A stretch of 64,000 nt of DNA from Arcobacter sp. LA11 (GCF_001895145.1 NZ_BDIR01000001.1:62001-126000), one strand, 5' to 3'; counted from the stretch's first letter, positions 16,255 through 25,576 are shown. Notes: a model not told the origin generated them from the sequence alone. A program made the numbers and translations.

Positions 16255-17028
16255 TTATAATATGATTACATTGTATGCTTTAAATGAAGCATATACTTCA
16301 TCGTCAACTTTTAATTCAAGTTTTTCACAACTTGATGAGGTGATCTTTGAATAAATAATATCATTTTCTCCGCAGTTTATAGTTATATTTGAGTTTATTT
16401 TATCATCATGTATAGATGTTACTTTGCCAAATATTCTATTTCTTGCACTATTATTTATTTGATTGTTTTTAGTAAGTATGATGTTATCAGTCTCTATTAA
16501 GAAGTTAATTTCATCTTCAACTTTAAAGTCTTTTTCTATTACAAATTTTTTATTTTCTATTGATGTAAGAATTTGTCCTGATTTTAATCTTATAGATATT
16601 TCATAGTTCTCATCAATATTTTTCATCATACAAATTGTTCCACAGAGTCTACTAAATGCTGGTTCTTGTGATGAGGTATCACTTATTTGCTCATTAAAAG
16701 AGTTTTCTAAAGTTTGGAAGTAGTTTTTATAAAGTTTTGATATTTCTTCATAGGCTTGTATTAATTCTTTTGCGTGTGAAGTTATAACTGTGCCACCTCC
16801 ACCTTTTCCACCAGTTACTTTTGTAACTAAAGGTTTTTGTGATAGTTTATTCATAATATCCACACTATCCCATGCAGCTTTATAACTCATTTTCATGTGT
16901 TTAGCAGCTTTTGAAATAGAACCATATATTTGAATATTTTGTAAAAGTTCTACTCTTCCACGACCAATAAATCCACGATTGTCTTTTTTTATCCAGATGT
17001 TTCCATCTATATCAAATAAATTATTCAT
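16255..17028 (-). CDS. modE: Molybdate-dependent transcriptional regulator ModE
   Basis: Full-length ModE (257 residues): an N-terminal LysR-like winged helix (GRVELLQNIQIYGSISKAAK, then MSYKAAWDSVDIMNKL), the GGKGGGGTVIT loop typical of ModE, and two C-terminal Mop/TOBE repeats that bind molybdate. It represses the mod operon when molybdate is plentiful. No ribosome site precedes ATG 17028; a promoter ends so close that the mRNA may be leaderless. The operator lies 1 bp upstream of the start codon. Confidence 0.95.
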   Translation of the reverse strand: MNNLFDIDGNIWIKKDNRGFIGRGRVELLQNIQIYGSISKAAKHMKMSYKAAWDSVDIMNKLSQKPLVTKVTGGKGGGGTVITSHAKELIQAYEEISKLYKNYFQTLENSFNEQISDTSSQEPAFSRLCGTICMMKNIDENYEISIRLKSGQILTSIENKKFVIEKDFKVEDEINFLIETDNIILTKNNQINNSARNRIFGKVTSIHDDKINSNITINCGENDIIYSKITSSSCEKLELKVDDEVYASFKAYNVIIL

Positions 17029-17029
17029 A

Positions 17030-17057
17030 AGCGTAATATATCAAAATATATAACGCT
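17030..17057 (-). promoter_or_regulatory. ModE operator and promoter at the modE start codon
   Basis: Arms AGCGTAATATAT (17030-17041) and ATATATAACGCT (17046-17057) are inverted with one mismatch around CAAA; this matches the known ModE site pattern of CG-TATATA halves. On the minus strand TTGACA (17063-17058) and TATATT (17039-17034), spacer 18, form a promoter lying on the operator. The predicted start coincides with the modE ATG, so ModE bound here would block its own operon. Confidence 0.8.
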
Positions 17058-17114
17058 ATGTCAATATTAATGAAGAGTAAGAAAAGAACTCTTCATTAAA
17101 AAATTTAGAAGTTT

Positions 17115-17681
17115 TTATTTTGTTTTAATACCTTCAAGTTCTATGTTCAATTTTACTATTTCTCCTACAACAAGTCCTCCTGCTTCTAATAACATGTTGT
17201 TTTTAATTCCATAATCAAATCTATTTAATTTTCCACTTAGTGCAAAACCTGCCCTTGTATTCCCCCAAGGGTCTTTAACAGAACCATAGTTTTCAAAATC
17301 AAGTTTTACATCTTTTGTAACATCTTTTATAGTAAGTTTTCCATAAGCATAATCTCCATCAATTTTATTTAGTTTAAATTTTATATCTGGAAACTTATTT
17401 GCTGCAAAGAAATCTGAATCTCTTAAGTGATTGTCTCTTTTTGTATTTTCCGTATTTATAGATTTTACTTGGATATTACCATTTAGAGATTTTAAAACTT
17501 TTGTTTTTTCATCATATTCAAATGAGCCAGAAAACTTATCAAATTTACCAGTTGTATTGGAAATCATCATATGTTTTACTTTAAAACCAACATTTGAATG
17601 ACTCTCATCTACTTTGTATGTACCTGCAAATAATGCACCCGAAGCTAACAGTGAAGCTAGTCCTAATTTAATTAATTTCAT
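17115..17681 (-). CDS. YceI-family periplasmic lipocalin-like protein
   Basis: Secreted protein of 188 residues: signal peptide MKLIKLGLASLLASGALFAG, then the YceI beta-barrel with GTYKVDESHSNVGFKVKHMM, DSDFFAANKFPDIKF and the C-terminal NRFDYGI. YceI proteins bind polyisoprenoids in the periplasm and are often induced by stress or alkaline pH; the physiological role is unsettled. An AAAGGATTAAT ribosome site precedes the ATG. It diverges from a MarR regulator across paired palindromes and is probably its target. Confidence 0.9.
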   Translation of the reverse strand: MKLIKLGLASLLASGALFAGTYKVDESHSNVGFKVKHMMISNTTGKFDKFSGSFEYDEKTKVLKSLNGNIQVKSINTENTKRDNHLRDSDFFAANKFPDIKFKLNKIDGDYAYGKLTIKDVTKDVKLDFENYGSVKDPWGNTRAGFALSGKLNRFDYGIKNNMLLEAGGLVVGEIVKLNIELEGIKTK

Positions 17682-17700
17682 ATTAATCCTTTTATTAAAT

Positions 17701-17720
17701 TTATCTTTCTAGAAAGATAA
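17701..17720. promoter_or_regulatory. Perfect 20-bp palindrome, candidate MarR operator O1
   Basis: TTATCTTTCTAGAAAGATAA is a perfect inverted repeat 20 bp upstream of the yceI ATG, where it would cover the yceI transcription start. The same core TATCTTTCTAG recurs in O2 at 17751-17774, centre to centre 52 bp, about five helical turns. Confidence 0.7.
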
Positions 17721-17750
17721 TATTCAAAATCTTAGCATTCTTAAACTTAA

Positions 17751-17774
17751 ATATATCTTTCTAGGAAGATATAT
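17751..17774. promoter_or_regulatory. 24-bp palindrome, candidate MarR operator O2
   Basis: ATATATCTTTCT (17751-17762) and AGGAAGATATAT (17763-17774) pair with one mismatch. It touches the -35 of the marR promoter, fitting autorepression. Same core as O1. Confidence 0.7.
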
Positions 17775-17802
17775 TGAAAAAATATAATAAAAATTGTATA
17801 CT
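17774..17802 (+). promoter_or_regulatory. Promoter of the MarR gene, start point predicted at its ATG
   Basis: TTGAAA (17774-17779), a 17-bp spacer and TATACT (17797-17802). The seventh base after the -10 is the A of ATG 17809, so the transcript would be leaderless; no ribosome site is present, in agreement. Confidence 0.6.
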
Positions 17803-17808
17803 ACGATT

Positions 17809-18300
17809 ATGGATGTAGAAAAATTAAAAGAAGGAATTATTTTTCATAAAAAGAATTCCCCAAAAACTTACAAAAAAGATATAGACCTAGGTGTTCCTAT
17901 TTTTGTATTACACAAAAATATTATTAATGGAATAGATAGAATATTAAATAAAAAATATGAAATGACAAATATAGAACTAGATGTTTTATCATCATTAGTT
18001 TTAGGTGGAGGAGATGAATGTATATTGTCCCCTACTCAACTTTATGATAGACTTGTTTTTTCTTCAGGTGGTATGACTAAGGTTTTAAAAAAACTAGAGC
18101 TAAAAGAATTTATTACACGTGTTGAAAATAGTGAAGATAAAAGAAGTAAGCTTGTAAAACTTACATCAAAAGGTAGAGAAATTTGTGATAAAGCACTTAA
18201 AGAAGTTGTAACTTATGAGTGTCAGTATTTTGAATGTCTAGAAAAAGGTGAAAAAGAAAATCTAAAAAGTATTCTTTTTAAAGTTTTGGAAAATAATTAG
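17809..18300 (+). CDS. MarR-family transcriptional regulator
   Basis: Winged-helix protein of 163 residues. The fold is seen in LDVLSSLVLGGGDECILSPT, the recognition helix LYDRLVFSSGGMTKVLKKLE, and the wing FITRVENSEDKRSKLVKLT, which is the classic MarR D-x-R wing. MarR dimers bind 16-24-bp palindromes and release on phenolic ligands or oxidation. ATG 17809 (MDVEKL) is preferred over TTG 17794. The divergent yceI and the downstream arylamine acetyltransferase are the likely targets. Confidence 0.88.
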   Translation: MDVEKLKEGIIFHKKNSPKTYKKDIDLGVPIFVLHKNIINGIDRILNKKYEMTNIELDVLSSLVLGGGDECILSPTQLYDRLVFSSGGMTKVLKKLELKEFITRVENSEDKRSKLVKLTSKGREICDKALKEVVTYECQYFECLEKGEKENLKSILFKVLENN

Positions 18301-18343
18301 AAATACTTTTGATAGAATATTCTTAATTAATAAAGGCTAAATT

Positions 18344-19147
18344 ATGGATAAAGATAAAATAGTAAATGGATACTTATCTGCATTGGATATAGATAATAAA
18401 ATTTCAAATATTGAAGATATAACTAAGTTAATAAAAGCTCATCTAAGAACTTTCCCTTTCTCAAGTATGAAAGTTTTACTAAAAGAAGATATTTCTTTGG
18501 AGTTAAAAGATATTTATGAAAATATTGTTGTTAGAAAAAGAGGTGGATATTGTTACGAACACAATAAGCTTTTTTATGAAGTTCTAAAAAATTTAGGTTT
18601 TGAGGTAGAGTATTATTTAGCAAGAGTTGTTAACAATACTGATAGTATAGTCCCTCAAACACATAGATTTACGGTTTTAAACTTTGAAGATAAACGATAT
18701 CTAATTGATGTAGGAATAGGATTCCGTTCTCCTACTAGTCCTGTGAAGTTTGGAAAAGAAGTCTCTTCTTGTTTGTTAGGAACTTATTGTATAAAAGAGT
18801 TTGATGATAAAACTTTTGCAATGCAATTAATACAAAATGACAAGCCCTTTATTGTGACAAAGTTTGATTTGAATAAATGTTATGAAGTTGACTTTACTTT
18901 AGGACATTTTTATTCACATAAAAATCCAGAAGCAGTTTTTGTAAATAATTTAGTTGTTTCATTGATGGATAATGATGCGATATATTCTTTAGTTAATAAA
19001 AATTATTTAAAAATTTATAAAGATAAAACTGAAAAGATTGAAATTAATAGTCTTGAACAATTTCAAGAAATATTAGAACATGATTTAAACTCAAATTTTA
19101 ATCTTGATGAAGTTGTATTTCTTTATGAGAAATATATAGAAGAATAG
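18344..19147 (+). CDS. Arylamine N-acetyltransferase (NAT)
   Basis: Acetyl-CoA-dependent N-acetylation of arylamines and hydrazines, a cytoplasmic detoxification enzyme. The catalytic triad is visible: C70 in RKRGGYCYEHN, H107 in PQTHRFTVL and D122 in YLIDVGIGF. The 267-residue length is typical. It starts 43 bp after the MarR gene on the same strand with a GGCTAA/AAAGG context, so it may belong to the same regulon. Confidence 0.92.
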   Translation: MDKDKIVNGYLSALDIDNKISNIEDITKLIKAHLRTFPFSSMKVLLKEDISLELKDIYENIVVRKRGGYCYEHNKLFYEVLKNLGFEVEYYLARVVNNTDSIVPQTHRFTVLNFEDKRYLIDVGIGFRSPTSPVKFGKEVSSCLLGTYCIKEFDDKTFAMQLIQNDKPFIVTKFDLNKCYEVDFTLGHFYSHKNPEAVFVNNLVVSLMDNDAIYSLVNKNYLKIYKDKTEKIEINSLEQFQEILEHDLNSNFNLDEVVFLYEKYIEE

Positions 19148-19188
19148 TTTTCAACTATTTTTCAACTCATTAATTCTATACTTCAATT

Positions 19189-19590
19189 ATGAAAAAAGAT
19201 AATGATGTACGATTAGAAAGAATATATGAAAAACAAGTTACAGTTTTTGGTAAACCATTACGTGTTAAACGATTGATATTAATCTCTTTAACTGGTTTAC
19301 TACTTGGTGTTTTAGGTTATATGGAAATTTTTGCAATTGCTTGGTTAGTTGTCGCTTTTTTCTTTTTTTGTTTAGCAGTTTTTTCTTTTTTACTTTATTT
19401 TAAAACTATTTTATATTTTGGTGAGTATAGTATTGAGTCTTCACCTTCTGGAGATATATTTGTCACGAAACTTCATGGTCAATGTACTATTTGTTTAGGT
19501 GAGCTTAGAATAGTTAAGAATAAAAAAGGTACTTTTATTCAGTGCAAAGAAGATAAAAGTCATACTTGGGATGTTCACAAGAAATCTTAA
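19189..19590 (+). CDS. Membrane protein with C-terminal CXXC, function unknown
   Basis: Protein of 133 residues: charged N-terminus with a basic patch (KPLRVKRLI), two adjacent transmembrane helices (about 28-72), and a cytoplasmic tail with C-x2-C (CTICLGEL) and a lone later cysteine (FIQCKEDKSHTWD). The pattern resembles a small metal-binding or zinc-ribbon tail. No ribosome site better than ACTTCAATT is visible. It ends in a 4-bp convergent overlap with the pseudouridine synthase. Confidence 0.7.
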   Translation: MKKDNDVRLERIYEKQVTVFGKPLRVKRLILISLTGLLLGVLGYMEIFAIAWLVVAFFFFCLAVFSFLLYFKTILYFGEYSIESSPSGDIFVTKLHGQCTICLGELRIVKNKKGTFIQCKEDKSHTWDVHKKS

Positions 19591-20489
19591 GAATTAAATT
19601 CCTTGTAAATCTCTGGGTTTTTTGAAAATATTTTATATACTACTTTTTGAAATTCGAACTCTAAATAGTTTGCATGAAGCCAAAGTCTATGCGAATTTGT
19701 AGCTTTTATTCTATCTTCATTATTTAATGTTTTATTTAAGTATGCTTCTGCATTCATATCATCAACTCCATAAATTGGGTCTCCTAAAATTCTATGCCCT
19801 ATAGAATTAAGATGAACTCTAATTTGATGTTGTCTTCCTGTAATTGGAATAAGTTCTAAAAGTGTAATATCTTTTTCTTCATTATATGAAATAGGTTTAA
19901 CATGCGTTATTGAGTGTTTACCTTCATTATTTTCACAAGTGGCCATTCTAACACCGATGTTTTTACCCTCTTTTTTTAGATTTTTGTCTATTGTAATATC
20001 TTTTTCAATTTTTCCTTCTACTATTGCAAGATAAGATTTTTTATAATCTTTTGTCTCAAACATTCCGGCAAGTTCATTTGTTGCTTTTTCATGACGACCT
20101 ACAAGAACTAGTCCAGATGTTTCAGCATCTATTCTATGTGCTTGGTTTGCTTTTTCTCCAAAGTGGTATCTTATCTCATCTAAAAGGGAATATTCTGTCT
20201 TTTTTGAGTTTGGATGAATTACTAAATTCGATGGCTTATCAAAGATTGCAAAATCTTTAAAAATGTGTAAAGGTTTTAACCCTCGTGTGTGTCCTTCAAA
20301 TAATGCAATATAAACAGAGTCTTCTTTTATTGATTGGGATATCAAGTAAGAGTTGTGTTTGCTATCAAAGATTCTACCTCTACTTATTAGACGGTGCGCT
20401 ATAGCGGGTTTGTAGCCTAAAGTTTTCAATAAAAATAGCTGAATTTTTTCGCCTTTAGGGGCATTAAATCTTTTTAATATAAATGGCAA
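19587..20489 (-). CDS. RluA-family rRNA/tRNA pseudouridine synthase
   Basis: Isomerises uridine to pseudouridine in RNA. The 300-residue protein has an N-terminal S4-like RNA-binding segment (LKTLGYKPAIAHRLISRGRI) and the synthase domain with HRIDAETSGLVLVGR, containing the catalytic aspartate, plus GRQHQIRVHLNSIGHRILGDP, the RluA motif III. Whether the target is that of RluC, RluD or a tRNA cannot be decided. It is a single gene facing its neighbours on both sides. Confidence 0.9.
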   Translation of the reverse strand: MPFILKRFNAPKGEKIQLFLLKTLGYKPAIAHRLISRGRIFDSKHNSYLISQSIKEDSVYIALFEGHTRGLKPLHIFKDFAIFDKPSNLVIHPNSKKTEYSLLDEIRYHFGEKANQAHRIDAETSGLVLVGRHEKATNELAGMFETKDYKKSYLAIVEGKIEKDITIDKNLKKEGKNIGVRMATCENNEGKHSITHVKPISYNEEKDITLLELIPITGRQHQIRVHLNSIGHRILGDPIYGVDDMNAEAYLNKTLNNEDRIKATNSHRLWLHANYLEFEFQKVVYKIFSKNPEIYKEFNS

Positions 20490-20625
20490 TATTATTTCCT
20501 AAAATTAAGTAAAAATTTAACAAAAATTAAACAAAATCTTTGTCTAAATTAGATACGATATCATACAAAAATAAAGAGAAATTCTTGATAAAAATCTAAG
20601 AATATTGATAATAAGGGATACACAG

Positions 20626-21957
20626 ATGGTTGAAAGATATGCCAGAGAAGAAATGACACAACATTGGACTCAACATGCAAGATATGCAGCATGGCTTGAA
20701 GTTGAAAAAGCAGCTGTAAAAGCTTGGAATAAATTAGGTCTTATTCCTGACGATGATTGTGAAAAGATTGTTAAAAATGCTACATTTTCAGTTGAAAGAA
20801 TCGAAGAGATTGAAGCTGTTACAAAGCATGATTTAATCGCTTTCAATACAAGTGTAAGTGAAAGTCTTGGAGAAGAATCAAGATGGTTCCATTATGGTAT
20901 GACAAGCTCAGATGCCGTTGATACAGGTGTTGCACTTCAAATGAAAAATTCACTTGAAATTGTTATAAAAGATGTAAAAATGTTAATGGAATCTATTAAA
21001 AAAAGAGCCGAAGAACATAAAATGACTCTTATGGTAGGAAGAAGTCACGGTATCCATGGTGAACCTATTACATTTGGTCTTACATTAGCTGTTTGGTATG
21101 ATGAAATGGCTAGACACTTATTAAATTTAGAACAAACTATGGATGTAATTGCAGTTGGTCAAATTTCTGGTGCTATGGGTAACTTTGCCCACGCTCCTCT
21201 TGAACTTGAAGAATTAGCAATGACTGAATTAGGTTTAAAACCTGAACCTTGTTCAAATCAAGTAGTTCATAGAGATAGATATGCAAGATTAGCAACTGCT
21301 TTAGCTTCAATGGCTTCATCAGTTGAAAAATTTGCAGTTCAAGTTAGACATTTACAAAGAACAGAAGTTTATGAAGCTGAAGAGTTTTTTGCAAAAGGAC
21401 AAAAAGGTTCTTCTGCTATGCCTCATAAAAGAAATCCTATTTTAACTGAAAATATTACAGGACTTGCAAGAACTATTAGAGCATATGCAGCTCCAGCTAT
21501 GGAAAATGTTGCATTATGGCACGAAAGAGATATCTCTCACTCTTCAAATGAAAGATTTTGGCTTCCAGATGCATTTATTACAACTGATTTTATGCTTCAT
21601 AGAATGAACAATGTAATTGCAAACTTAACTGTTATGCCTGAAAATATGATTAAAAATTTAAACTTAACTGGTGGTTTAGTTTTCTCTCAGAGAGTTTTAC
21701 TAGAATTGCCAAAAGCTGGTGTAAGTAGAGAAGATGCATATAAAATTGTACAAAGAAACGCAATGAAGGTATGGGAAGAGATTCAGCAAGGTAAACCAAC
21801 AACAAATGAAAATGGTGAATCTTTATATCTTGGACACTTATTAGCAGATGATGAGTTAAGAAACTCATTAAGTGAAGAACAAATTAGAGAGTGTTTTAAT
21901 TATGATTATTACACTAAAAATGTTGATGCTATTTTTAATAGAGTTTTCAACAAGTAA
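20626..21957 (+). CDS. purB: Adenylosuccinate lyase PurB
   Basis: Splits SAICAR and adenylosuccinate with release of fumarate, two steps of purine synthesis. The fumarase/aspartase superfamily signature GSSAMPHKRNP is intact, with the conserved TSSDAVDT and GRSHGIHGEP histidine region. The chosen start ATG 20626 (MVERYAREEM) follows AAGGG by 8 bp; a TTG 21 bp earlier is not supported. From this start it is 443 residues, normal for the family. nrdA follows after 37 bp. Confidence 0.96.
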   Translation: MVERYAREEMTQHWTQHARYAAWLEVEKAAVKAWNKLGLIPDDDCEKIVKNATFSVERIEEIEAVTKHDLIAFNTSVSESLGEESRWFHYGMTSSDAVDTGVALQMKNSLEIVIKDVKMLMESIKKRAEEHKMTLMVGRSHGIHGEPITFGLTLAVWYDEMARHLLNLEQTMDVIAVGQISGAMGNFAHAPLELEELAMTELGLKPEPCSNQVVHRDRYARLATALASMASSVEKFAVQVRHLQRTEVYEAEEFFAKGQKGSSAMPHKRNPILTENITGLARTIRAYAAPAMENVALWHERDISHSSNERFWLPDAFITTDFMLHRMNNVIANLTVMPENMIKNLNLTGGLVFSQRVLLELPKAGVSREDAYKIVQRNAMKVWEEIQQGKPTTNENGESLYLGHLLADDELRNSLSEEQIRECFNYDYYTKNVDAIFNRVFNK

Positions 21958-21994
21958 ATAAAATAAATATAATATTAATCACAAGGCGACAAAT

Positions 21995-24379
21995 ATGGCG
22001 ATAATGATTCAAAAAAGAAATGGTAGAAAAGAAGTTTTAGATATTACTAAAATCCAAAAGATGACTATTGAAGCAACTGCAGATTTAGATGGTGTATCTC
22101 AAAGTGAATTAGAACTAGATGCTCAAATAAAGTTTATTGATGGAATGGGTTCAGCAGATATCCAAGATGCTTTAATTAAAACAGCAGTTGAGAAAATAGA
22201 TATTGATGTTCCAAATTGGACTTTTGCAGCTTCAAGACTATTTCTATTTGATCTTTATCACAGAGTTGGAAAAGTAACTCATGGTATTAAAGGTGAACCT
22301 TATTGTCACTTAAAAGAGTATTTAAAATATGGAAAAGATGCAGGTAGACTAATCCCTAACTTAGGTGAAGGTTATGATTTAGATGATTTAAATAGCCATA
22401 TTGACCCTTCAAGAGATTATCTTTTTAATTACCTTGGAATCAAAACTTTATATGATAGATATTTAATTAAAAACAAAGATGGAGTTCCTATTGAACTTCC
22501 TCAGCAAATGTTCATGGCAATCGCTATGTTCTTAGCACAAGATGAAGATGATAAACAACAAAAAGCAAAAGATTTTTATGATGTAGTTTCAAAATTTGAA
22601 GTTATGTTAGCAACTCCAACTTTATCAAATGCAAGAACAAATAGACATCAACTTTCTTCTTGTTATATTGGTTCAACACCAGATAATATTGAAGGTATTT
22701 TTGATTCTTACCATGAAATGGCACTACTATCTAAATTTGGTGGTGGTATTGGTTGGGATTGGAACCAAGTAAGAGCTTTAGGTGGTGTTATTGATGACCA
22801 TAAATCAGCTGCTGGTGGTACAGTACCATTCTTAAAAATTGCAAATGATGTTGCAATTGCAGTTGACCAACTAGGTACAAGAAAAGGTGCAATTGCAGTT
22901 TATGTTGAACCTTGGCATATGGATATAGTTGATTTCATCGACTTAAAGAAAAATTCTGGTGAAGAAAGAAGAAGAGCTCATGATTTATTCCCTTCTTTAT
23001 GGATTACAGATATGTTTATGGAGAGAGTTTTAGAAGATTCTCACTGGACTTTATTTGACCCTTATGAAGTAAAAGATTTATCTGAACTTCATGGAGATGC
23101 ATTTAGAGCAAAATATATTGAGTATGAAAATGACGAATCAATCACAAAAGATAGAATGAAAGCAAAAGATTTATGGAAAAAAATCTTAACTTCATATTTT
23201 GAATCTGGTTCTCCTTTTCTTTGTTTCAAAGATACTGCAAATAGAGCAAATCCAAACGGACACGTAGGACATATTAGATCTTCTAATCTTTGTACAGAGA
23301 TTTTCCAAAATACAAATCCAAACCACTATAAAATCAAACTAGAGTTTATAGATGGAACAATTGAAACTTATGAAGAAGAAGATTTAATTGTTGTTGATGG
23401 TGGAATTGAAAAGAAAGCAAATAAAGTTTCTGCACTTGACTCAATCAATGGAAAAAGAGTATTTATTGTTGAAAAAGAGAAAATAGATGGTGATACTGCT
23501 GTATGTAATTTAGCATCAATTAACCTTTCAAGAATTAATACTAAAGAAGATATAGAAAGAGTTGTTCCAATCGCTGTTAGAATGTTAGATAACGTTATTG
23601 ATTTAAATTTCTATCCTCTTAGAAAAGTAAAAGCTACAAACTTAAAATCAAGATCAATTGGTCTTGGTGTTATGGGTGAGGCTCAAATGGTAGCAGAGAG
23701 CAAGCTTGTTTGGGGAAGTAATGAGCACTTTAAAAAGATTGACTCTATTATGGAAGCAGTTTCATTTAATGCAATCAAGTCTTCATCTGAATTAGGAGCT
23801 GAAAAAGGTATCTATCCTACATTTGAAGGTTCTAATTGGTCAAAAGGTATTATGCCACATGATCATACTCCACAAGCTGTAAATGCACTTGTAGACAAAG
23901 ATTTATTTGATGCAGGATATGATTGGGATGCGTTAAGAGAGCAAGTTAAAAAAGATGGTATGAGAAATGGTTATCTTATGGCAATTGCTCCTACTTCATC
24001 TATCTCTATTTTAGTTGGAACTACGCAAGCTATTGAACCAGTTTATAAAAGAAAATGGTTTGAAGAGAACTTATCAGGACTTATTCCTGTAGTTGTTCCA
24101 AAGCTATCTCCAGAGACTTGGGCTTACTATACTCCTGCATATGAAGTTAGTCAATTAGACTTAATCAAAGCAGCAGCAGTAAGACAAAAATGGATTGACC
24201 AAGGTCAGTCTACAAATATCTTTATGTCTTTAGATAAAGCAAGTGGTAAACACTTACATGAAATCTATACATTAGCTTGGAAGCTTGGATTAAAATCGAC
24301 TTACTATTTAAGAAGTCAATCTCCAGAAGCTGCAAATGATGTAGAAGATAGAAGCATGGAATGTTCAGGTTGTCAATAA
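21995..24379 (+). CDS. nrdA: Ribonucleoside-diphosphate reductase alpha subunit NrdA (class Ia)
   Basis: Large subunit of the aerobic reductase that makes deoxyribonucleotides. An N-terminal ATP-cone (IQKRNGRKEVLDITKIQ) is the allosteric activity site. The catalytic cysteine region SSNLCTEI, the AVCNLASINLS motif, and a C-terminal C-x2-C (ECSGCQ) that re-reduces the active site are present. At 794 residues it is longer than E. coli NrdA because of an extra block of about 60 residues (roughly 440-500) between the CTEI and CNLAS motifs. It begins with an AAGGCG ribosome site; nrdB follows after 80 bp. Confidence 0.96.
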   Translation: MAIMIQKRNGRKEVLDITKIQKMTIEATADLDGVSQSELELDAQIKFIDGMGSADIQDALIKTAVEKIDIDVPNWTFAASRLFLFDLYHRVGKVTHGIKGEPYCHLKEYLKYGKDAGRLIPNLGEGYDLDDLNSHIDPSRDYLFNYLGIKTLYDRYLIKNKDGVPIELPQQMFMAIAMFLAQDEDDKQQKAKDFYDVVSKFEVMLATPTLSNARTNRHQLSSCYIGSTPDNIEGIFDSYHEMALLSKFGGGIGWDWNQVRALGGVIDDHKSAAGGTVPFLKIANDVAIAVDQLGTRKGAIAVYVEPWHMDIVDFIDLKKNSGEERRRAHDLFPSLWITDMFMERVLEDSHWTLFDPYEVKDLSELHGDAFRAKYIEYENDESITKDRMKAKDLWKKILTSYFESGSPFLCFKDTANRANPNGHVGHIRSSNLCTEIFQNTNPNHYKIKLEFIDGTIETYEEEDLIVVDGGIEKKANKVSALDSINGKRVFIVEKEKIDGDTAVCNLASINLSRINTKEDIERVVPIAVRMLDNVIDLNFYPLRKVKATNLKSRSIGLGVMGEAQMVAESKLVWGSNEHFKKIDSIMEAVSFNAIKSSSELGAEKGIYPTFEGSNWSKGIMPHDHTPQAVNALVDKDLFDAGYDWDALREQVKKDGMRNGYLMAIAPTSSISILVGTTQAIEPVYKRKWFEENLSGLIPVVVPKLSPETWAYYTPAYEVSQLDLIKAAAVRQKWIDQGQSTNIFMSLDKASGKHLHEIYTLAWKLGLKSTYYLRSQSPEAANDVEDRSMECSGCQ

Positions 24380-24459
24380 GATAATCTGGCATTTGTCAAT
24401 GTAAAAAATTAAAAAATTGAATAAAATACGAAGAAAATAAAAAAGTTAAGGTAAAGCTT

Positions 24460-25479
24460 ATGGCAAGAAAAACGATATATAACCCAGAATCAACTGAATC
24501 ACTAAATGATAGAAGAATATTTGGTGGAAACCCAGATGGAATGATTAATTTCACAAGAATGAAATATCAATGGGCATTGAATCTTTGGGATACGATGGAA
24601 GGAAACACTTGGTTTCCTAAAGAAGTGCAAATGACAGGTGATGCAAAAGATTATAAGTTTTTAGCACCAGCTGAAAAAAGAATGTATGACCTAGTTTTAT
24701 CTCAACTTATTTTTATGGATTCTTTACAAACAAATAACCTAATGGATAATATCAATCCATATATCACCGTTCCAGAAATCAATGCTTGTCTTTCAAGACA
24801 ATCATATGAAGAAGCAAATCACTCAAAATCATACGCAGTTATGGTTGAATCTATTTCTGATAACACAGATGAAATCTATGATATGTGGAAAAATGATACT
24901 CAACTAAGAGAAAAAAACAACTATATTGCAGCTGTATATGATGACCTTGCTGGTGATATCACAGATGAGAAAATGGTACTTGCAATGTTTGCAAACCAAA
25001 TTTTAGAAGGTCTTTACTTCTACGCAGGTTTTGCAGCTATGTATGCCTTAGGAAAATCAGGGAAAATGCTTGGTTCTTCACAAATGATTAGATTTATTCA
25101 AAGAGATGAAGTAACACATTTACTTCTGTTCCAAAATATGATTAACTCAACTAGAAAAGAGAGACCAGAACTATTTACTCCTGAGTTAGAGCAAACTGTA
25201 AGAGGAATGTTCAGAAAAGCAGTAGATTTAGAAGCTTCATGGGGAGCATATATCACTCAAGGTCAAATCCTAGGTTTCACAGATGCAATTATCAGACAAT
25301 ACATCGAATACCTAGCAGATAGAAGACTAGAAGCAGTTGGATACGCACCAGAATATAACGTAAAACATCCAATACCATGGGTAGATGGTTATGCAAGTTT
25401 CAATGACCAAAGAACAAACTTCTTCGAAGGGAATGTAGTAAATTATTCAAAAGGAAGCATCGACTTCGACGATTTCTAA
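24460..25479 (+). CDS. nrdB: Ribonucleoside-diphosphate reductase beta subunit NrdB
   Basis: Diiron-tyrosyl radical subunit, 339 residues. Iron ligands and the radical tyrosine can be read directly: D87 (FMDSLQ), E118 and H121 with Y125 in EEANHSKSY, and a second E-x2-H pair in QRDEVTHLL. The tyrosine is at the position of E. coli Y122, so this is a tyrosyl-radical (class Ia) enzyme rather than the Mn/Fe Ic type. The start has AAGGTAAAGCTT before ATG. The usual C-terminal tail that docks to NrdA is present (SIDFDDF). Confidence 0.96.
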   Translation: MARKTIYNPESTESLNDRRIFGGNPDGMINFTRMKYQWALNLWDTMEGNTWFPKEVQMTGDAKDYKFLAPAEKRMYDLVLSQLIFMDSLQTNNLMDNINPYITVPEINACLSRQSYEEANHSKSYAVMVESISDNTDEIYDMWKNDTQLREKNNYIAAVYDDLAGDITDEKMVLAMFANQILEGLYFYAGFAAMYALGKSGKMLGSSQMIRFIQRDEVTHLLLFQNMINSTRKERPELFTPELEQTVRGMFRKAVDLEASWGAYITQGQILGFTDAIIRQYIEYLADRRLEAVGYAPEYNVKHPIPWVDGYASFNDQRTNFFEGNVVNYSKGSIDFDDF

Positions 25480-25507
25480 AAAAAAGAAGATTTTCTAATA
25501 TTTCTTT

Positions 25508-25576
25508 TTGCCAATCTCTGCGTTGGCAATCGTATTTTATGGACTCACCTACTTCCTGTAGGCTCCTCCATAAAAT
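25508..25576. repeat. Palindromic intergenic element (two hairpins) after nrdB
   Basis: TTGCCAA/TTGGCAA (25508-25529, 8-nt loop) is followed by ATTTTATGGA (25534-25543) pairing with TCCATAAAAT (25567-25576); inside the latter CCTAC/GTAGG makes a second stem. Base composition is richer in G and C than the surroundings. No T-tract follows, so it is not a simple terminator; it resembles a REP-like repeat. Confidence 0.6.

Noticed and set aside
21926-21940. Single TGCTATTT near the end of purB
   Set aside because: A single copy inside coding sequence, with no phased partner.
23310-23505. Intein in NrdA
   Set aside because: The extra block is only about 60 residues and lacks an N-terminal Cys/Ser and a C-terminal His-Asn junction, so it is an ordinary insertion.
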